Below are positions 24,464-34,682 of a stretch of 64,000 bases of DNA, piece after piece. The stretch's first letter is position 1. Each line of letters opens with the position of its first letter. The notes under the pieces were generated by a model. That model was not told the DNA's origin and did not search any database. It saw only the letters and a list, made by a program, of their open reading frames with translations. This DNA comes from Rhizobium sp. TH2 (GTDB taxonomy: Bacteria > Pseudomonadota > Alphaproteobacteria > Rhizobiales > Rhizobiaceae): assembly GCF_024707525.1 (NCBI RefSeq), contig NZ_CP062231.1:3100001-3164000 (forward strand). The letters are read 5' to 3'. A program made the translations under genes and the position numbers.

Positions 24464-25624
24464 ATGCAAGACGTCTCCTACGACGGCACGATCAAGGGCA
24501 CGGTCGCGAAGGGCTTCGAACCGGTCGCGGCGGAGTTCGAGCGGAATTTCACCCAGCGCCGCGATGTCGGCGCCGCCTTTGCGGCGGTTCACAAGGGCCG
24601 TAAGGTCGTCGATCTTTGGGGCGGCATGGCAGCACCTGATGTGCCCTGGAAGGAAGACACGCTCCAAGTCATCTATTCCGGCACCAAGGGCCTGATGGCC
24701 TCGTGCATGCTGATCCTTATCGAACGCGGCTTGATCGACTTCGACGCGCCGGTGGCGAAATACTGGCCGGAATTCGCGGCGAACGGCAAGGCGGACGTGC
24801 TTATACGCCATGTCGTCTCGCACCGCGCCGGGCTGCCGGGCATTCTGACCCCGCTCACGCTCGACGACATACCCAACTACGAGAAACTCGAGAAATTGCT
24901 GGCCGCGCAAGCGCTTTCCACCGATCCCGACGCCTATCACAGCTACCATGCGCTGACGATCGGCTGGCTCTGCGGCGCGATCATCCGCAGGGTCGATGGC
25001 CGCACGCTCGGCCGTTTCTTCGCCGAGGAAGTTGCAGGCCCGCTCAAGCTCGACGCCTGGATCGGCCTGCCCGAGAGCGAGGAGCATCGCGTCGGCAAGA
25101 TGGAACTCGACCCGGACAGCGACTGGAGCGATGATCCGCCCGAAAATCCCACGCATCGCTCGATCTGGAACAATCCGCTGCTCTTCCCGACCTATGAGGA
25201 TCTCGCCTGGAACAGCCGCGCCTATCATGCATCCGAGATCGGCGGCGCCGGTGGCATCGCCACGGCGCGTGCCGTTGCACGCTATTATTGCTGCATGGCG
25301 CGAGGCGGCGAGCTGGACGGCGTCCGCATTCTGAAGCCCGAAACGATCGCCGCCGGCCTCAAGCTGCGGTCAAAGTTCCACGATCCCTTTATCGATGAAG
25401 CCATGGCGTACAGCACCGTCTTCGCTGTGCAGACGGAAGATTTCCGCTTCGGCCCCGCCCCGGACGCCTTCGGCCATGCCGGCGCCGGCGGTTCGGTCCA
25501 TGGCGGTTGGCCCTCGACCGGCACCGGCTTCTCCTATGTGATGAACCAGATGCGTATGGACCCGGAAGATCTCCGCACGCGCCATGTCCTGACAACGCTG
25601 CACAAGGTGATCGCTGGAGCCTAA
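24464..25624 (+). CDS. Beta-lactamase-fold serine esterase (EstB-like)
   Basis: 386 residues. The S-x-x-K catalytic motif is IYSGTKG (Ser near residue 72). A Tyr motif in YHSYHALTIGWL and a late GHAGAGGSVHGGWP loop are as in class VIII esterases. No signal peptide is seen, so it is cytoplasmic, unlike true beta-lactamases. It starts 24 bp after the ABC ATPase gene in the same direction. With the SGNH hydrolase upstream, two different esterases flank the importer, suggesting an esterified substrate. Confidence 0.87.
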   Translation: MQDVSYDGTIKGTVAKGFEPVAAEFERNFTQRRDVGAAFAAVHKGRKVVDLWGGMAAPDVPWKEDTLQVIYSGTKGLMASCMLILIERGLIDFDAPVAKYWPEFAANGKADVLIRHVVSHRAGLPGILTPLTLDDIPNYEKLEKLLAAQALSTDPDAYHSYHALTIGWLCGAIIRRVDGRTLGRFFAEEVAGPLKLDAWIGLPESEEHRVGKMELDPDSDWSDDPPENPTHRSIWNNPLLFPTYEDLAWNSRAYHASEIGGAGGIATARAVARYYCCMARGGELDGVRILKPETIAAGLKLRSKFHDPFIDEAMAYSTVFAVQTEDFRFGPAPDAFGHAGAGGSVHGGWPSTGTGFSYVMNQMRMDPEDLRTRHVLTTLHKVIAGA

Positions 25625-25777
25625 GCACAATTGTGAGAGCGGCGTTGAAAGCAAGGCGTTCAAGGCGGATACTGGCCGCAACGGAGAAGGGGGAGCTCCG
25701 TCTTGCCGACGAGGGATTTGGCTTGCGATAGTGCCCTCGCCCGGCGCGCCTGACATAGACATCCAAGGGAGGCTGGC

Positions 25778-27466
25778 ATGACGGATCTAGCGCATGTGAA
25801 GGGTGACACGAGCCATCCGCTGATCGAGAGTCCAATCGGGCGATATTTCGACGACACCTGCGCGCGCTATCCTGATGTCGATGCACTCATCTCGGCGCAC
25901 CAGAATATCCGGCTGACCTATGCCGAACTTCAGGGACAAGTGAACGCACTGGCGGTCTCGCTCCGTCGCCTGGGCCTCCGCAAGGGCGACCGGCTCGGCA
26001 TCTGGGCACTCAATACGGCCGAATGGGCGATCACCCAGTTCGCGACCGCCAAGCTCGGCGTCATCCTGGTCAACATCAATCCCGCCTACCGGACCTGGGA
26101 ACTGAAATATGCGATCAACAAGGTCGGCTGCCGGGCGCTGATCATTTCGCCGTCCTATAAGACCAGCGACTATGTCGCCATGCTCAACGAACTGGCGGTC
26201 GAACTGGTGCACAGCACATCAGGCGGCCTCGAAGCGCATAACCTGCCGTCATTGCGCTGGATCATCCGGCTCGGGACCGAGAAGACGCCGGGCATGCTGA
26301 ATTTCGACGACCTTCTGACGCCGCCATCGAAGGGCGAGCTGGAGACGCTGCAGTCGCTGGGCGACACGCTGGATGCCAACGACCCGATCAACATCCAGTT
26401 CACATCGGGAACGACGGGCGCGCCGAAGGGCGCGACGCTGACCCATCGCAACATTCTCAACAACGGCTTCTTCGTCGGCGAGGCGATCAAGCTGCGTCCC
26501 GGCGACCGGCTCGCCATTCCGGTGCCGCTCTATCACTGCTTCGGCATGGTCATGGGCAATCTCGGCTGCCTCACCCATGCTGCCACGATCGTCTACTCCT
26601 CGGCATCGTTCGATCCGGGAGCGGTGCTCCAAACCGTTGCCACTGAGGACTGCGTCGGTATCTATGGCGTGCCGACCATGTTCATTGCGCTGCTCGACCA
26701 CCCCGATCTCACGAAATACCAGTTCGCCAGGCTACGCACCGGCATCATGGCCGGCAGCCCCTGCCCGGTCGAGGTGATGAAAAAGGTCATCGATATCCTG
26801 GGGATGAGCGAGGTCACCATCGCCTATGGCATGACCGAGACGTCGCCCGTTTCCTTCCAGAGCGGCACGAGCGATTCCATCGAACGCCGCGTATCGACGG
26901 TCGGTCGTGTCCAGCCCCATTGCGAGGTCAAGATCATCAGTGAAAATGGAGAGACGCTGGCACGCGGGCTTCCCGGCGAACTCTGCACGCGCGGATATTC
27001 CGTCATGAAAGGCTATTGGGATGACGCCGAGAAGACCGCCGAAGCCGTCGATCCCGAGGGATGGATGCATACCGGCGACGTCGCCACGATCGACGACGAG
27101 GGGTTTGGCAACATCGTCGGCCGCATCAAGGACATGGTGATCCGCGGCGGCGAGAATATCTATCCGCGCGAGGTCGAGGAATTCCTCTATTCCCATCCCA
27201 AGGTCCGCGATGTCCAGGTGGTCGGCATCCCCGATCCGAAGCTCGGCGAGGAACTCTTTGCGTGGATCATCGCACAGGGCGGCGAGGCACCGACCGAAGC
27301 AGAGATCATCGACTACTGCCGCGGCCAGATCGCCCACTACAAGATTCCACGTTATGTCAGGTTCGTGGAAAGCTTTCCCATGACGGTGACCGGCAAGATT
27401 CAGAAATACTTGATCCGCGATGCGATGAAGCAGGAACTGGGTATCGAGGAAGCGAAGACTGCCTAA
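25778..27466 (+). CDS. AMP-binding acyl-CoA synthetase
   Basis: 562 residues, full ANL length. The P-loop-like motif [15 protein letters not shown] (near 210), YGMTETSP, the [15 protein letters not shown] hinge region and the C-terminal [21 protein letters not shown] are intact, and the acylation lysine is in [12 protein letters not shown]. It activates a carboxylate to its acyl-CoA with ATP; the chain-length preference is not readable. GGGAGGCTGGC precedes ATG 25778. It is 153 bp after the esterase gene and may process the acid freed by it. It ends at a strong hairpin. Confidence 0.9.
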   Translation: MTDLAHVKGDTSHPLIESPIGRYFDDTCARYPDVDALISAHQNIRLTYAELQGQVNALAVSLRRLGLRKGDRLGIWALNTAEWAITQFATAKLGVILVNINPAYRTWELKYAINKVGCRALIISPSYKTSDYVAMLNELAVELVHSTSGGLEAHNLPSLRWIIRLGTEKTPGMLNFDDLLTPPSKGELETLQSLGDTLDANDPINIQFTSGTTGAPKGATLTHRNILNNGFFVGEAIKLRPGDRLAIPVPLYHCFGMVMGNLGCLTHAATIVYSSASFDPGAVLQTVATEDCVGIYGVPTMFIALLDHPDLTKYQFARLRTGIMAGSPCPVEVMKKVIDILGMSEVTIAYGMTETSPVSFQSGTSDSIERRVSTVGRVQPHCEVKIISENGETLARGLPGELCTRGYSVMKGYWDDAEKTAEAVDPEGWMHTGDVATIDDEGFGNIVGRIKDMVIRGGENIYPREVEEFLYSHPKVRDVQVVGIPDPKLGEELFAWIIAQGGEAPTEAEIIDYCRGQIAHYKIPRYVRFVESFPMTVTGKIQKYLIRDAMKQELGIEEAKTA

Positions 27467-27479
27467 AGCAGAACCGACC

Positions 27480-27525
27480 GGCGCGACCATGAGCAAGTCC
27501 TGACTTGCTCGTGGTCGCGCCGTTT
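27480..27525. terminator. Strong hairpin terminator
   Basis: Arms GGCGCGACCA / TGGTCGCGCC (27480-27489, 27512-27521) extended by GAGCAAGTC / GACTTGCTC form a near-perfect 20-bp stem with a 2-base loop. GTTTAAGTTT follows on the plus strand. It separates the convergent acyl-CoA synthetase and mtkB genes. Confidence 0.82.
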
Positions 27526-27603
27526 AAGTTTGCAACGTGCAGCCCATCCTCAGCCAGCCGGCAAACACCCGGCCAGTTAACCACGAGTACGCGGTTTCGC
27601 CTC

Positions 27604-28503
27604 TCAGGCCGCCTTGCTCATCACTGACAGCACGTCCGCGACCGTCTCGCCGAAGGAGGACGGAGTGGGCACTATGGTGACGCCAGCACCTTTGAGGATC
27701 TCGACCTTCTCCTGCGCCGATTCCCCAAAGGCCGAAATGATAGCGCCGGCATGGCCCATGCGACGGCCCTTCGGTGCGGAAAGGCCGGCTATATAGGCGA
27801 TCAGCGGCTTCTTCATGTTGTTCTGTGCCCAGAGCGCGGCTTCCGCTTCCTGCGGGCCGCCGATCTCGCCGATCATCAGCACCGCGTCGGTGCCCGGATC
27901 CTTCTCGAAGAGTTCCAGCATGTCCTTGAAGGAAGAGCCGTTGACCGGGTCGCCGCCGATGCCGACCGAGGTCGAGACACCGATACCGAGCGCCTTCATC
28001 TGGCTCGCCGCCTCGTAGCCGAGCGTGCCCGAGCGGCCGACGATACCGATGCGGCCGGGCAGGTAGATCGAGCCCGGCATGATGCCCATCAGCGCCTGGC
28101 CGGGGGTGATCATGCCCGCGCAGTTCGGCCCGATCAGGGTCATGCGATCCTCGAAGCGGTAACGCCTCATGTAGCGCTTGACCCTGATCATATCCTGGGA
28201 GGGGATGCCGTCGGTAATGCAGACGCAGAGCCGGATACCGGCATCCGCAGCTTCCATGATCGAGTCGGCCGCAAACGGCGGTGGGACGAAAACGATCGAG
28301 GCATCAGCGCCGGTTTCCTGTATCGCGCCCTTCACCGTGTTGAAGACGGGCATGCCGAGATGAGTCTGGCCGCCCTTGCCGGGGGTGACGCCGCCGACCA
28401 CGTTGGTGCCGTAGCGCTTCATGTCCTCGGCATGGAAGCTGCCGATCTTGCCGGTGAAGCCCTGGACGATGACCTTGGTATTCTTGTCGAGTAGAATGGA
28501 CAT
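27604..28503 (-). CDS. mtkB: Malate-CoA ligase alpha subunit (SucD-type), serine cycle
   Basis: 299 residues. CoA-binding Rossmann domain (VIVQGFTGKIGSFHAEDM), VGGVTPGKGG, and the ligase domain with the phosphohistidine motif RMGHAGAII are as in succinyl-CoA synthetase alpha. The assignment to malate thiokinase rests on context: it lies directly after the beta subunit, malyl-CoA lyase and serine-glyoxylate aminotransferase genes. The reaction is malate + CoA + ATP to malyl-CoA. ATG 28503 has GGGAG upstream. The gap to mtkA is 13 bp. Confidence 0.85.
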   Translation of the reverse strand: MSILLDKNTKVIVQGFTGKIGSFHAEDMKRYGTNVVGGVTPGKGGQTHLGMPVFNTVKGAIQETGADASIVFVPPPFAADSIMEAADAGIRLCVCITDGIPSQDMIRVKRYMRRYRFEDRMTLIGPNCAGMITPGQALMGIMPGSIYLPGRIGIVGRSGTLGYEAASQMKALGIGVSTSVGIGGDPVNGSSFKDMLELFEKDPGTDAVLMIGEIGGPQEAEAALWAQNNMKKPLIAYIAGLSAPKGRRMGHAGAIISAFGESAQEKVEILKGAGVTIVPTPSSFGETVADVLSVMSKAA

Positions 28504-28516
28504 GTCTCGATCTCCC

Positions 28517-29701
28517 TCAAGCAGCCTTGTTTGCGGTGAAAGTGCGCCATGCATCGACGGCCTTGGCGGCGGCCTCCGCCAGCGTTTCCGCGACGATGAT
28601 GTCTTCGCCCGACTCGGCGAGGATGCGGCGCCCCTCCTCCATGTTGGTACCGGAGAGGCGCACGACGAGCGGAACCGGCACGCCGACTTCGCGCAGCGCC
28701 TTGATCACGCCTTCGGCCACCCAGTCGCAACGGTTGATGCCGGCGAAAATGTTGACCAGGATCGTCTCGACCTGCTTGTCGCGCAGCACCGCCCGGAAGC
28801 TCTTTGCAACGCGCTCAGGCGAGGCACCGCCGCCGATGTCGAGGAAGTTCGCCGGCTCACCGCCAGCGATCTTGATCATATCCATCGTCGCCATGGCAAG
28901 CCCGGCACCGTTGATGATGCAGCCGATATTGCCGTCGAGGCCGACATAGGAGAGGCCGCGATCGGAGGCGAAGGTCTCGCGCTGGTCTTCCTGACTCTTG
29001 TCGCGCATTTCCGAGATATGCGGACGGCGGAAGAGCGCGTTCTCGTCGAAGCTCATCTTGGCGTCGAGCGCCACAAGATCGCCGCGCTTCGTGACGACCA
29101 GCGGATTGATCTCGAGCATCGAGGCATCGTATTCGACGAAAGCACGGTAGCAGCCGAGTAGCGTCTGCGTCGCGCGGCCGATCAGGGCATTGTCGATACC
29201 GAGCCCGAAGGCGATCTCGCGGGCCTGGAAATCCTGCATGCCGACGCCCGGATCGACGGTGGCGCGGATGATCGAATCCGGCTCGGCCTCGGCGATCTCC
29301 TCGATCTCCATGCCGCCCGAGGACGAGGCGACAATCATGATGCGCTCGGATTTTCTATCAAGGACGAAGCCGAGATAGATCTCGCGCTCGATGTCCATTG
29401 CCTCCTCGACATAGAGGCGGCTGACCAGCTTGCCCTGCGGACCCGTCTGGTGCGTCACCAGCTTGCGGCCGAGCATGGCATCAGCAGCATTGACGATTTC
29501 GTCGTCGGAAGAGCAGAGCTTGATGCCGCCCGCCTTGCCGCGCGCGCCGGAATGGATCTGCGCCTTGACCACCCAGCGGTCGCCGCCGATCTCGCTCGCG
29601 CGATAGGCCGCCTGTTCGGGGCTGTAGGCCAGCCCACCGCGCGGAATGTGGATCTGGTAACGGGAGAGAAGTTCCTTCGCCTGATATTCGTGGATGTCCA
29701 T
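28517..29701 (-). CDS. mtkA: Malate-CoA ligase beta subunit (SucC-type, ATP-grasp), serine cycle
   Basis: 394 residues. It shows the ATP-grasp start [28 protein letters not shown] (nucleotide loop), [31 protein letters not shown] and the CoA-ligase flavodoxin-like domain with NFLDIGGGA. As in other SucC homologues, ADP/ATP specificity is uncertain. Ribosome site GGAGGAACACC. Together with mtkB it forms the heterotetramer making malyl-CoA for cleavage by the adjacent lyase. Confidence 0.86.
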   Translation of the reverse strand: MDIHEYQAKELLSRYQIHIPRGGLAYSPEQAAYRASEIGGDRWVVKAQIHSGARGKAGGIKLCSSDDEIVNAADAMLGRKLVTHQTGPQGKLVSRLYVEEAMDIEREIYLGFVLDRKSERIMIVASSSGGMEIEEIAEAEPDSIIRATVDPGVGMQDFQAREIAFGLGIDNALIGRATQTLLGCYRAFVEYDASMLEINPLVVTKRGDLVALDAKMSFDENALFRRPHISEMRDKSQEDQRETFASDRGLSYVGLDGNIGCIINGAGLAMATMDMIKIAGGEPANFLDIGGGASPERVAKSFRAVLRDKQVETILVNIFAGINRCDWVAEGVIKALREVGVPVPLVVRLSGTNMEEGRRILAESGEDIIVAETLAEAAAKAVDAWRTFTANKAA

Positions 29702-29712
29702 TGGTGTTCCTC

Positions 29713-30654
29713 CTACCTGCCGGCCGAGATGGCGTCATGCGTGGCGAGCACGTTGCGCGCCATGCGTTCGGATGCGGCGTCGATCATCTTGCCGTCGAGC
29801 GATGCGGCGCCCTTGCCCTGGCTTTCCGCGACCTTCAGCGCATCGATGATACGGCGGGCGCGATCGACCTCCTTTTCGGGCGGCGAGAATATCTCGTTGG
29901 CGAGCGCGATCTGGCTCGGATGGATGGCCCATTTGCCCTCGATGCCGAGTGCAGCCGCGCGACGGGCGCCGGCCTTGTAACCCTCGGGATCGGAAAAATC
30001 GCCGAACGGCCCGTCGATGGCGCGCAGGCCATAGGCGCGGCAGGCGACGGTCATGCGCGACAGGCCGAAATGCCACTGGTCGCCGGGATAATCCGGGTTG
30101 AGGCCGCCGATATTGACGGTGCGGGCCTTGAGGCTCGCGGCATAGTCGGCGACGCCGAAATGCATGGCCTCGAGCCGTCCGCCGAACTGCGCGATCGCCT
30201 CGACATTGGCCATCCCCAGCGCCGTCTCGATCAGTGCTTCCAGGCCGACGCGGGTCTTGTAGCCCTTCGCGATTTCGATCTGGTTGACCATCGCTTCGAC
30301 CATGTAGAGGTCGGCGGGCACGCCGACCTTCGGCACCAGCAGCGTGTCGATCCGGTCGCCGGCCTGTTCCATCAGATCGACGACATCGCGATACATGTAA
30401 TGGGTGTCGAGGCCGTTGATACGGACCGAGATCGTCTTGCCCTTTGCGCGCCAGTCGATCTGGTTGAGTGCCTGGACTATATTGGCGCGGGCGCGCTCCT
30501 TGTCCGGCGGCGCCACGGCATCCTCGATATCGAGGAAGATGTAGTCGGCGTCCGAATTGGCCGCCTTCTCGATCATCTCGGGGTTCGACCCCGGCACGGC
30601 GAGTTCGCTGCGCTGCAGGCGCAGCTTGCGCAGGTGGTTGATCGTATGGCTCAT
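29713..30654 (-). CDS. mcl: Malyl-CoA lyase (HpcH/HpaI / CitE family)
   Basis: 313 residues. The CitE-like TIM barrel shows [23 protein letters not shown] N-terminal residues (written here as [12 protein letters not shown]), [13 protein letters not shown] (metal Asp/Glu), ISVRINGLD, and ALIETALG with a catalytic Glu. It cleaves malyl-CoA to glyoxylate and acetyl-CoA. GAGGGAGGAATTC precedes the ATG. The gap to mtkA is 11 bp, so the genes are clearly one operon. Confidence 0.87.
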   Translation of the reverse strand: MSHTINHLRKLRLQRSELAVPGSNPEMIEKAANSDADYIFLDIEDAVAPPDKERARANIVQALNQIDWRAKGKTISVRINGLDTHYMYRDVVDLMEQAGDRIDTLLVPKVGVPADLYMVEAMVNQIEIAKGYKTRVGLEALIETALGMANVEAIAQFGGRLEAMHFGVADYAASLKARTVNIGGLNPDYPGDQWHFGLSRMTVACRAYGLRAIDGPFGDFSDPEGYKAGARRAAALGIEGKWAIHPSQIALANEIFSPPEKEVDRARRIIDALKVAESQGKGAASLDGKMIDAASERMARNVLATHDAISAGR

Positions 30655-30676
30655 GAATTCCTCCCTCTGGTCTTTC

Positions 30677-31867
30677 TCAGGCCGCCTTGGCGGTCATAGT
30701 CGCGGCGGCGGCGCGGAACTGGTTGATCGCAGCCCCGACGCCCGAGCCCGGCTCGATCTTCACGCCGCAATCGAGCAGCGTCAGTTCGGCGGCGCCGAGC
30801 GCGCCGAGAACCATCACTTCGTTCAGCGAACCGAGATGACCGATGCGGAACACCTTGCCGGCGACCTTGGAGAGACCGCTGCCGAGCGAAGTATTGTAGG
30901 TGCGGTAAGCGTGCTTGATGACTTCGACGCCATCCACGCCCTCAGGCAGGCGGATCGCCGAAACCGTGTCGGAATGCCACTTCGGCTCGGTCGCGCAGAG
31001 CTTCAGGCCCCAGGCGGAAACCGCCGCACGCACACCGTTGGCGAGGTGATGGTGGCGGGCGAAAATGTTCTCGAGGCCTTCCTCGAAGATCAGGTCGAGC
31101 GAAGCGCGCAGGCCGCGTAGAAGCTGCGTCGGCGGCGTATGGGGGAAATAGCCGGTGTCGTTGGTCTTGATCATGTCCTCGAAGGAGAAGTAGCAGCGCA
31201 TGTGGCGCGCGGTCTTCGAGGCCTCAAGCGCCTTCTGGCTGACCGAGAGGAAGCCGAGACCGGCGGGCAGCATGAAGCCCTTCTGCGAACCGGACACGGC
31301 GCAATCGACGCCCCACTCGTCCTGGCGGAAATCGATCGAACCGATCGACGATACGCCATCGACGAAGAGCAGAGCCGGATGGCCGCAGGCATCGAGTGCC
31401 GCACGCACGGCTGCGACGTCGGAGGTCACGCCGGTCGCGGTCTCGTTGTGCGTCACGAAGACCGCCTTGATCTGGTGCGCCCTGTCGGCGGCGAGACGCT
31501 CTGCATAGAGTTCGACCGGCACGCCGGTGCCCCATTCCATATCCAGGCAATCGACCTCGAAGCCAAAGCGCTCGGCCATGTCGACCCAGAGATGCGAGAA
31601 CTGCCCGAACCGGCTCATCAGCACCTTGTCGCCGGGCGAAAGCACATTGGTCATCGCCGCTTCCCAGGCACCCGTGCCCGATGACGGATAGATGAAGACG
31701 CGGCCGTTCTGGTTCTTGAACACCTTCTTGACGTCGGCGAACAGCGGCAGGATCAGCTCCGGAAATCTGGGCGAGCGCTGGTCTTCCATCGGCAGGTTCA
31801 TCGCCTGACGAACCTGTTCGGGGATATTGGTGGGGCCGGGAATGAAGAGATGATTGTAGCCTGGCAT
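30677..31867 (-). CDS. sgaA: Serine-glyoxylate aminotransferase
   Basis: 396 residues. A class V aminotransferase with FIPGPTNIPEQVRQAM at the N-terminus, YPSSGTGAWEAAMTN, LFVDGVSSIGSIDFR (PLP Asp) and the PLP lysine in AVSGSQKGFMLPAGL. It transfers the amino group of serine to glyoxylate, giving hydroxypyruvate and glycine. ATG 31867 has CGGAGGAACAC upstream; the longer in-frame version lacks a ribosome site. It is the first gene of sgaA-mcl-mtkA-mtkB on the minus strand. Confidence 0.9.
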   Translation of the reverse strand: MPGYNHLFIPGPTNIPEQVRQAMNLPMEDQRSPRFPELILPLFADVKKVFKNQNGRVFIYPSSGTGAWEAAMTNVLSPGDKVLMSRFGQFSHLWVDMAERFGFEVDCLDMEWGTGVPVELYAERLAADRAHQIKAVFVTHNETATGVTSDVAAVRAALDACGHPALLFVDGVSSIGSIDFRQDEWGVDCAVSGSQKGFMLPAGLGFLSVSQKALEASKTARHMRCYFSFEDMIKTNDTGYFPHTPPTQLLRGLRASLDLIFEEGLENIFARHHHLANGVRAAVSAWGLKLCATEPKWHSDTVSAIRLPEGVDGVEVIKHAYRTYNTSLGSGLSKVAGKVFRIGHLGSLNEVMVLGALGAAELTLLDCGVKIEPGSGVGAAINQFRAAAATMTAKAA

Positions 31868-32049
31868 GTGTTCCTCCGATGCATGCAGCGTCCGCGAACG
31901 GACTGTTCCTCGGTCTAGAAGCTGCTCTTCGGAGGGCGCCGCCACAACACTCTTTCAGGCAGAAAAGCGTGCCGGACGGGCGGTGCGGGGTCGTCGCTGT
32001 CGGGTGGTGGTCTCGGAGGAAACGGGTAGTCGGAACCTACCCGGGCTGG

Positions 32050-32691
32050 TCAACCCAGCTTGCGCCGGCGCTCCTTGGCGTAAAGGACGACGGCCATGGC
32101 GCGGTTGCGCACCTCAAGCTTCTCATAGAGATTCTTGAGGTGGTATTTCACCGTGTTTTCCGAGATTCCGGTGCGACTGGCGATCTGCGTGTTCGACCAG
32201 CCGTTGGCGAGCATGCCGAGCAATTCGGTCTCACGCGATGTGAGATGCTGGAAAGGCGAGTGGGAGATCTTCGAAAGCACGGTGTACGGAATGCAGATCC
32301 GGCCCTTCATCACGGCCGTCAGCGTCGCGAAGAGAATTTCAGGATCCTCGAACTGATAGCAAAGGCCGTTAATGCCCATGCGGATCGTCTCGTTGACGAT
32401 GGAGGGCGTGTCGGTGTCCGCGAAAAGCACGATCCTGGGGTCGAGGCCGCGCCGTCCGAGATCGGCCAGAACATCGGGCGCTTCGGCGTCGGCGAGCTGC
32501 CAGCCGAGCAGGACGCAGTCCACCTCGACGACCGCGAGCTTCTCGCAAAGCTCCACCGAGGACCGCGCCGTATCGACAACGCAAAACCGCGAATCCTCGG
32601 CAAACAGCCCGCGAAGTGCTGCGATGACAAGCGGGTTGCGCTCCGCGACGAGAACGCGTCCTACACCGTCCTGCGGTATGGATGAAACCAT
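32050..32691 (-). CDS. NarL/LuxR-type regulator with degenerate receiver domain
   Basis: 213 residues. The C-terminal LuxR helix-turn-helix is clear (LTSRETELLGMLANGWSNTQ, then TGISENTVKYHLKNLYEKL). The N-terminal receiver fold is present, but the acidic pair is ER (residues 17-18), the phospho-acceptor position is Gly63 in CVLLGWQL instead of Asp, and the conserved Lys of the YxxK segment is missing (CYQFEDP). So it is unlikely to be phosphorylated in the standard way. It lies 182 bp upstream of sgaA on the same strand and is the obvious candidate regulator of the serine-cycle operon. Confidence 0.82.
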   Translation of the reverse strand: MVSSIPQDGVGRVLVAERNPLVIAALRGLFAEDSRFCVVDTARSSVELCEKLAVVEVDCVLLGWQLADAEAPDVLADLGRRGLDPRIVLFADTDTPSIVNETIRMGINGLCYQFEDPEILFATLTAVMKGRICIPYTVLSKISHSPFQHLTSRETELLGMLANGWSNTQIASRTGISENTVKYHLKNLYEKLEVRNRAMAVVLYAKERRRKLG

Positions 32692-32834
32692 GCGTCGCTC
32701 CTCAATGACGCGGATTGCCCGATTATTTCACAGGCAACAGACACTAACATTGCTCGATTGTTGGGCACTCTCGTGGAACGACGGAAGTTATTCTAAAAAT
32801 ACCCGATCTGCGGCAACGCGCGATCATCGGGCGA

Positions 32835-34463
32835 TCAGTGCGGTTCGACCGGAATCTGATGGAAGACATCGCCCGCCGGCGGTATGACCTGGCGCTCGAT
32901 CATGCGGTACACATCGGGCAATTCACCGCCCTGGTGCAGTTGGCGCAGCCGGTCCAGATTTTCCGCATCGGCCTTGGTCCGTCTGATATTGTGACGGACG
33001 TAATCGACCCAGGTCGGCGTGTGATAGGTTTCCGTCCAGCGCTGGGGATTTTGCAGATCCCGCATCAAGGCCCATGCCTGGGCGCCATCGCGAATGCGGA
33101 TGCGCCGGCGCTCGACCATCAAATCGAGAAACTCGGTCACGTCTTCGTCGCGGATTTCGTAGACCACATGAATGGCGATCGGACCGCTGCGCGGCAAGAT
33201 ATCCAGCTGGAGTTCGGGCTCCCTGAATATGTTCAGCGGATCAAGATCGAGGGATGCCAGGAGCGGCATCGGCAGAGCAAAGCCAATCAGCAACCCGCCC
33301 GCCGTGACGAGCGCAGCGATCGAAAACGAATTGCCGACACCATAATTCTCGGCAAGGCTACCCCACAGCCAGGCGCCGCCTGCCATGCCGCCGAACGTCG
33401 CCATTTGATAAAAGGACAAGGCCCGGCCCACGACCCAGCGCGGCGTCGAAAGTTGAACAATCGTGTTGAACAGCGAGAGCGCCAGCACCCAGCACCCGCC
33501 CGCGATAACGACTGCGATCCCGATCAGGACGATATTGCCGGTCGCGCCCATGATGGCTTCACTCAGTGCAAAGCCGGCAAAAGAGCAGCGGACGATCGTC
33601 TCGCTTGTCATCCGTTCGCGCAGACCCGTGTTGAAATAGGCGCCCGCCACGGCGCCCAGGCCGAAGCCTCCGAGCATGAGACCATAGGTCAGCGGACCGC
33701 CGCCGATGATATTGCGCGCAACGACAGGCAATAGCGCCAGGATCGCCACTGCCGAGAAACCGAACACGAAGCCGCGCGTAAACACCTTGAGAAGGTTCGG
33801 CGACATCGACACATAGCGCAGCCCGGCCGCGATCGCTTGGCCAATCTCCTCGCGCGGCAGCGTCCTGGCCTCCCTTGGCGGCGTCCACCGTAGAAGGACA
33901 GTGACGAGTGCCACGTAGCTCGCCGCATTGACCAGGAATGCAGCGGCCGCACCGCCGATTGCGACAATGGCACCGCCAATCGCCGGCCCGACGCTGCGGG
34001 TAAGGTTGAAGCCCATCGAGTTCAGCGACACCGCCCCCGCCACGTCATCGCGCGGAACCATGTCGCCGACCGAAGCCTGCCACGCCGGATTGTTGAGCGC
34101 CGTGCCGCAGCCGAGGAGAAACGTGAATGTCAGCAGAAGCCAGGGCGATATCCAGTCGAGATAGGCAGCGGCTGCGAGGAGCGCGGACACCGAGAACAGG
34201 AAGGCCTGCGCTATCAGCATCACCCGCCTACGATCGAAGTTGTCGGCGATCGCGCCGGCAACGAGCGAGAACATCATGATCGGCAACGTCGTCGAGGCCT
34301 GTACCAACGCCACCATGTTCTCGGACGATGTGATCGAGGTCATCATCCAGGCCGCACCCACGCCCTGGATCAGTCCGCCAAGGTTCGACACGATGCTCGC
34401 CAGCCAGATATTGCGAAATGTGTCGTTCGAGAGGGGCGCAAGAAAAGGTCTTCTATCGGGCAT
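32835..34463 (-). CDS. MFS exporter of the enterobactin-exporter type (MFS_3) with C-terminal soluble domain
   Basis: 542 residues. About 12 hydrophobic segments include FRNIWLASIVSNLGGLIQGV and the MFS loop GAIADNFDRRRVMLIAQA. A C-terminal 130-residue soluble extension (IHVVYEIRDEDVTEFLDLM, WTETYHTPTWVDYVRH) resembles the antibiotic-biosynthesis-monooxygenase-like tail usual for this family. ATG 34463 is chosen from the family start MPDRRPFLAPL; its ribosome site is weak. It lies downstream of the LysR gene on the same strand with a 219-bp gap. The substrate is unknown. Confidence 0.83.
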   Translation of the reverse strand: MPDRRPFLAPLSNDTFRNIWLASIVSNLGGLIQGVGAAWMMTSITSSENMVALVQASTTLPIMMFSLVAGAIADNFDRRRVMLIAQAFLFSVSALLAAAAYLDWISPWLLLTFTFLLGCGTALNNPAWQASVGDMVPRDDVAGAVSLNSMGFNLTRSVGPAIGGAIVAIGGAAAAFLVNAASYVALVTVLLRWTPPREARTLPREEIGQAIAAGLRYVSMSPNLLKVFTRGFVFGFSAVAILALLPVVARNIIGGGPLTYGLMLGGFGLGAVAGAYFNTGLRERMTSETIVRCSFAGFALSEAIMGATGNIVLIGIAVVIAGGCWVLALSLFNTIVQLSTPRWVVGRALSFYQMATFGGMAGGAWLWGSLAENYGVGNSFSIAALVTAGGLLIGFALPMPLLASLDLDPLNIFREPELQLDILPRSGPIAIHVVYEIRDEDVTEFLDLMVERRRIRIRDGAQAWALMRDLQNPQRWTETYHTPTWVDYVRHNIRRTKADAENLDRLRQLHQGGELPDVYRMIERQVIPPAGDVFHQIPVEPH

Positions 34464-34682
34464 GGCATGTTTCCGGCGATAAGGCTTCGCCCCTGGGTCA
34501 CGACTGCGTACGGTGGAACTCGCCCACGCAACATAGCCCGGTCTCGATTCGCTTGCTACGTCGGCCGTCGCGGATATCGAACACATCGTCGGCGTGAACC
34601 TCATCTCCGGGATGAAGCCAAGAATTTCACGGACGCCAGTCGGCGTATGTTTCATAGGTATGCCGGGAAGCGGGTCACGCAC

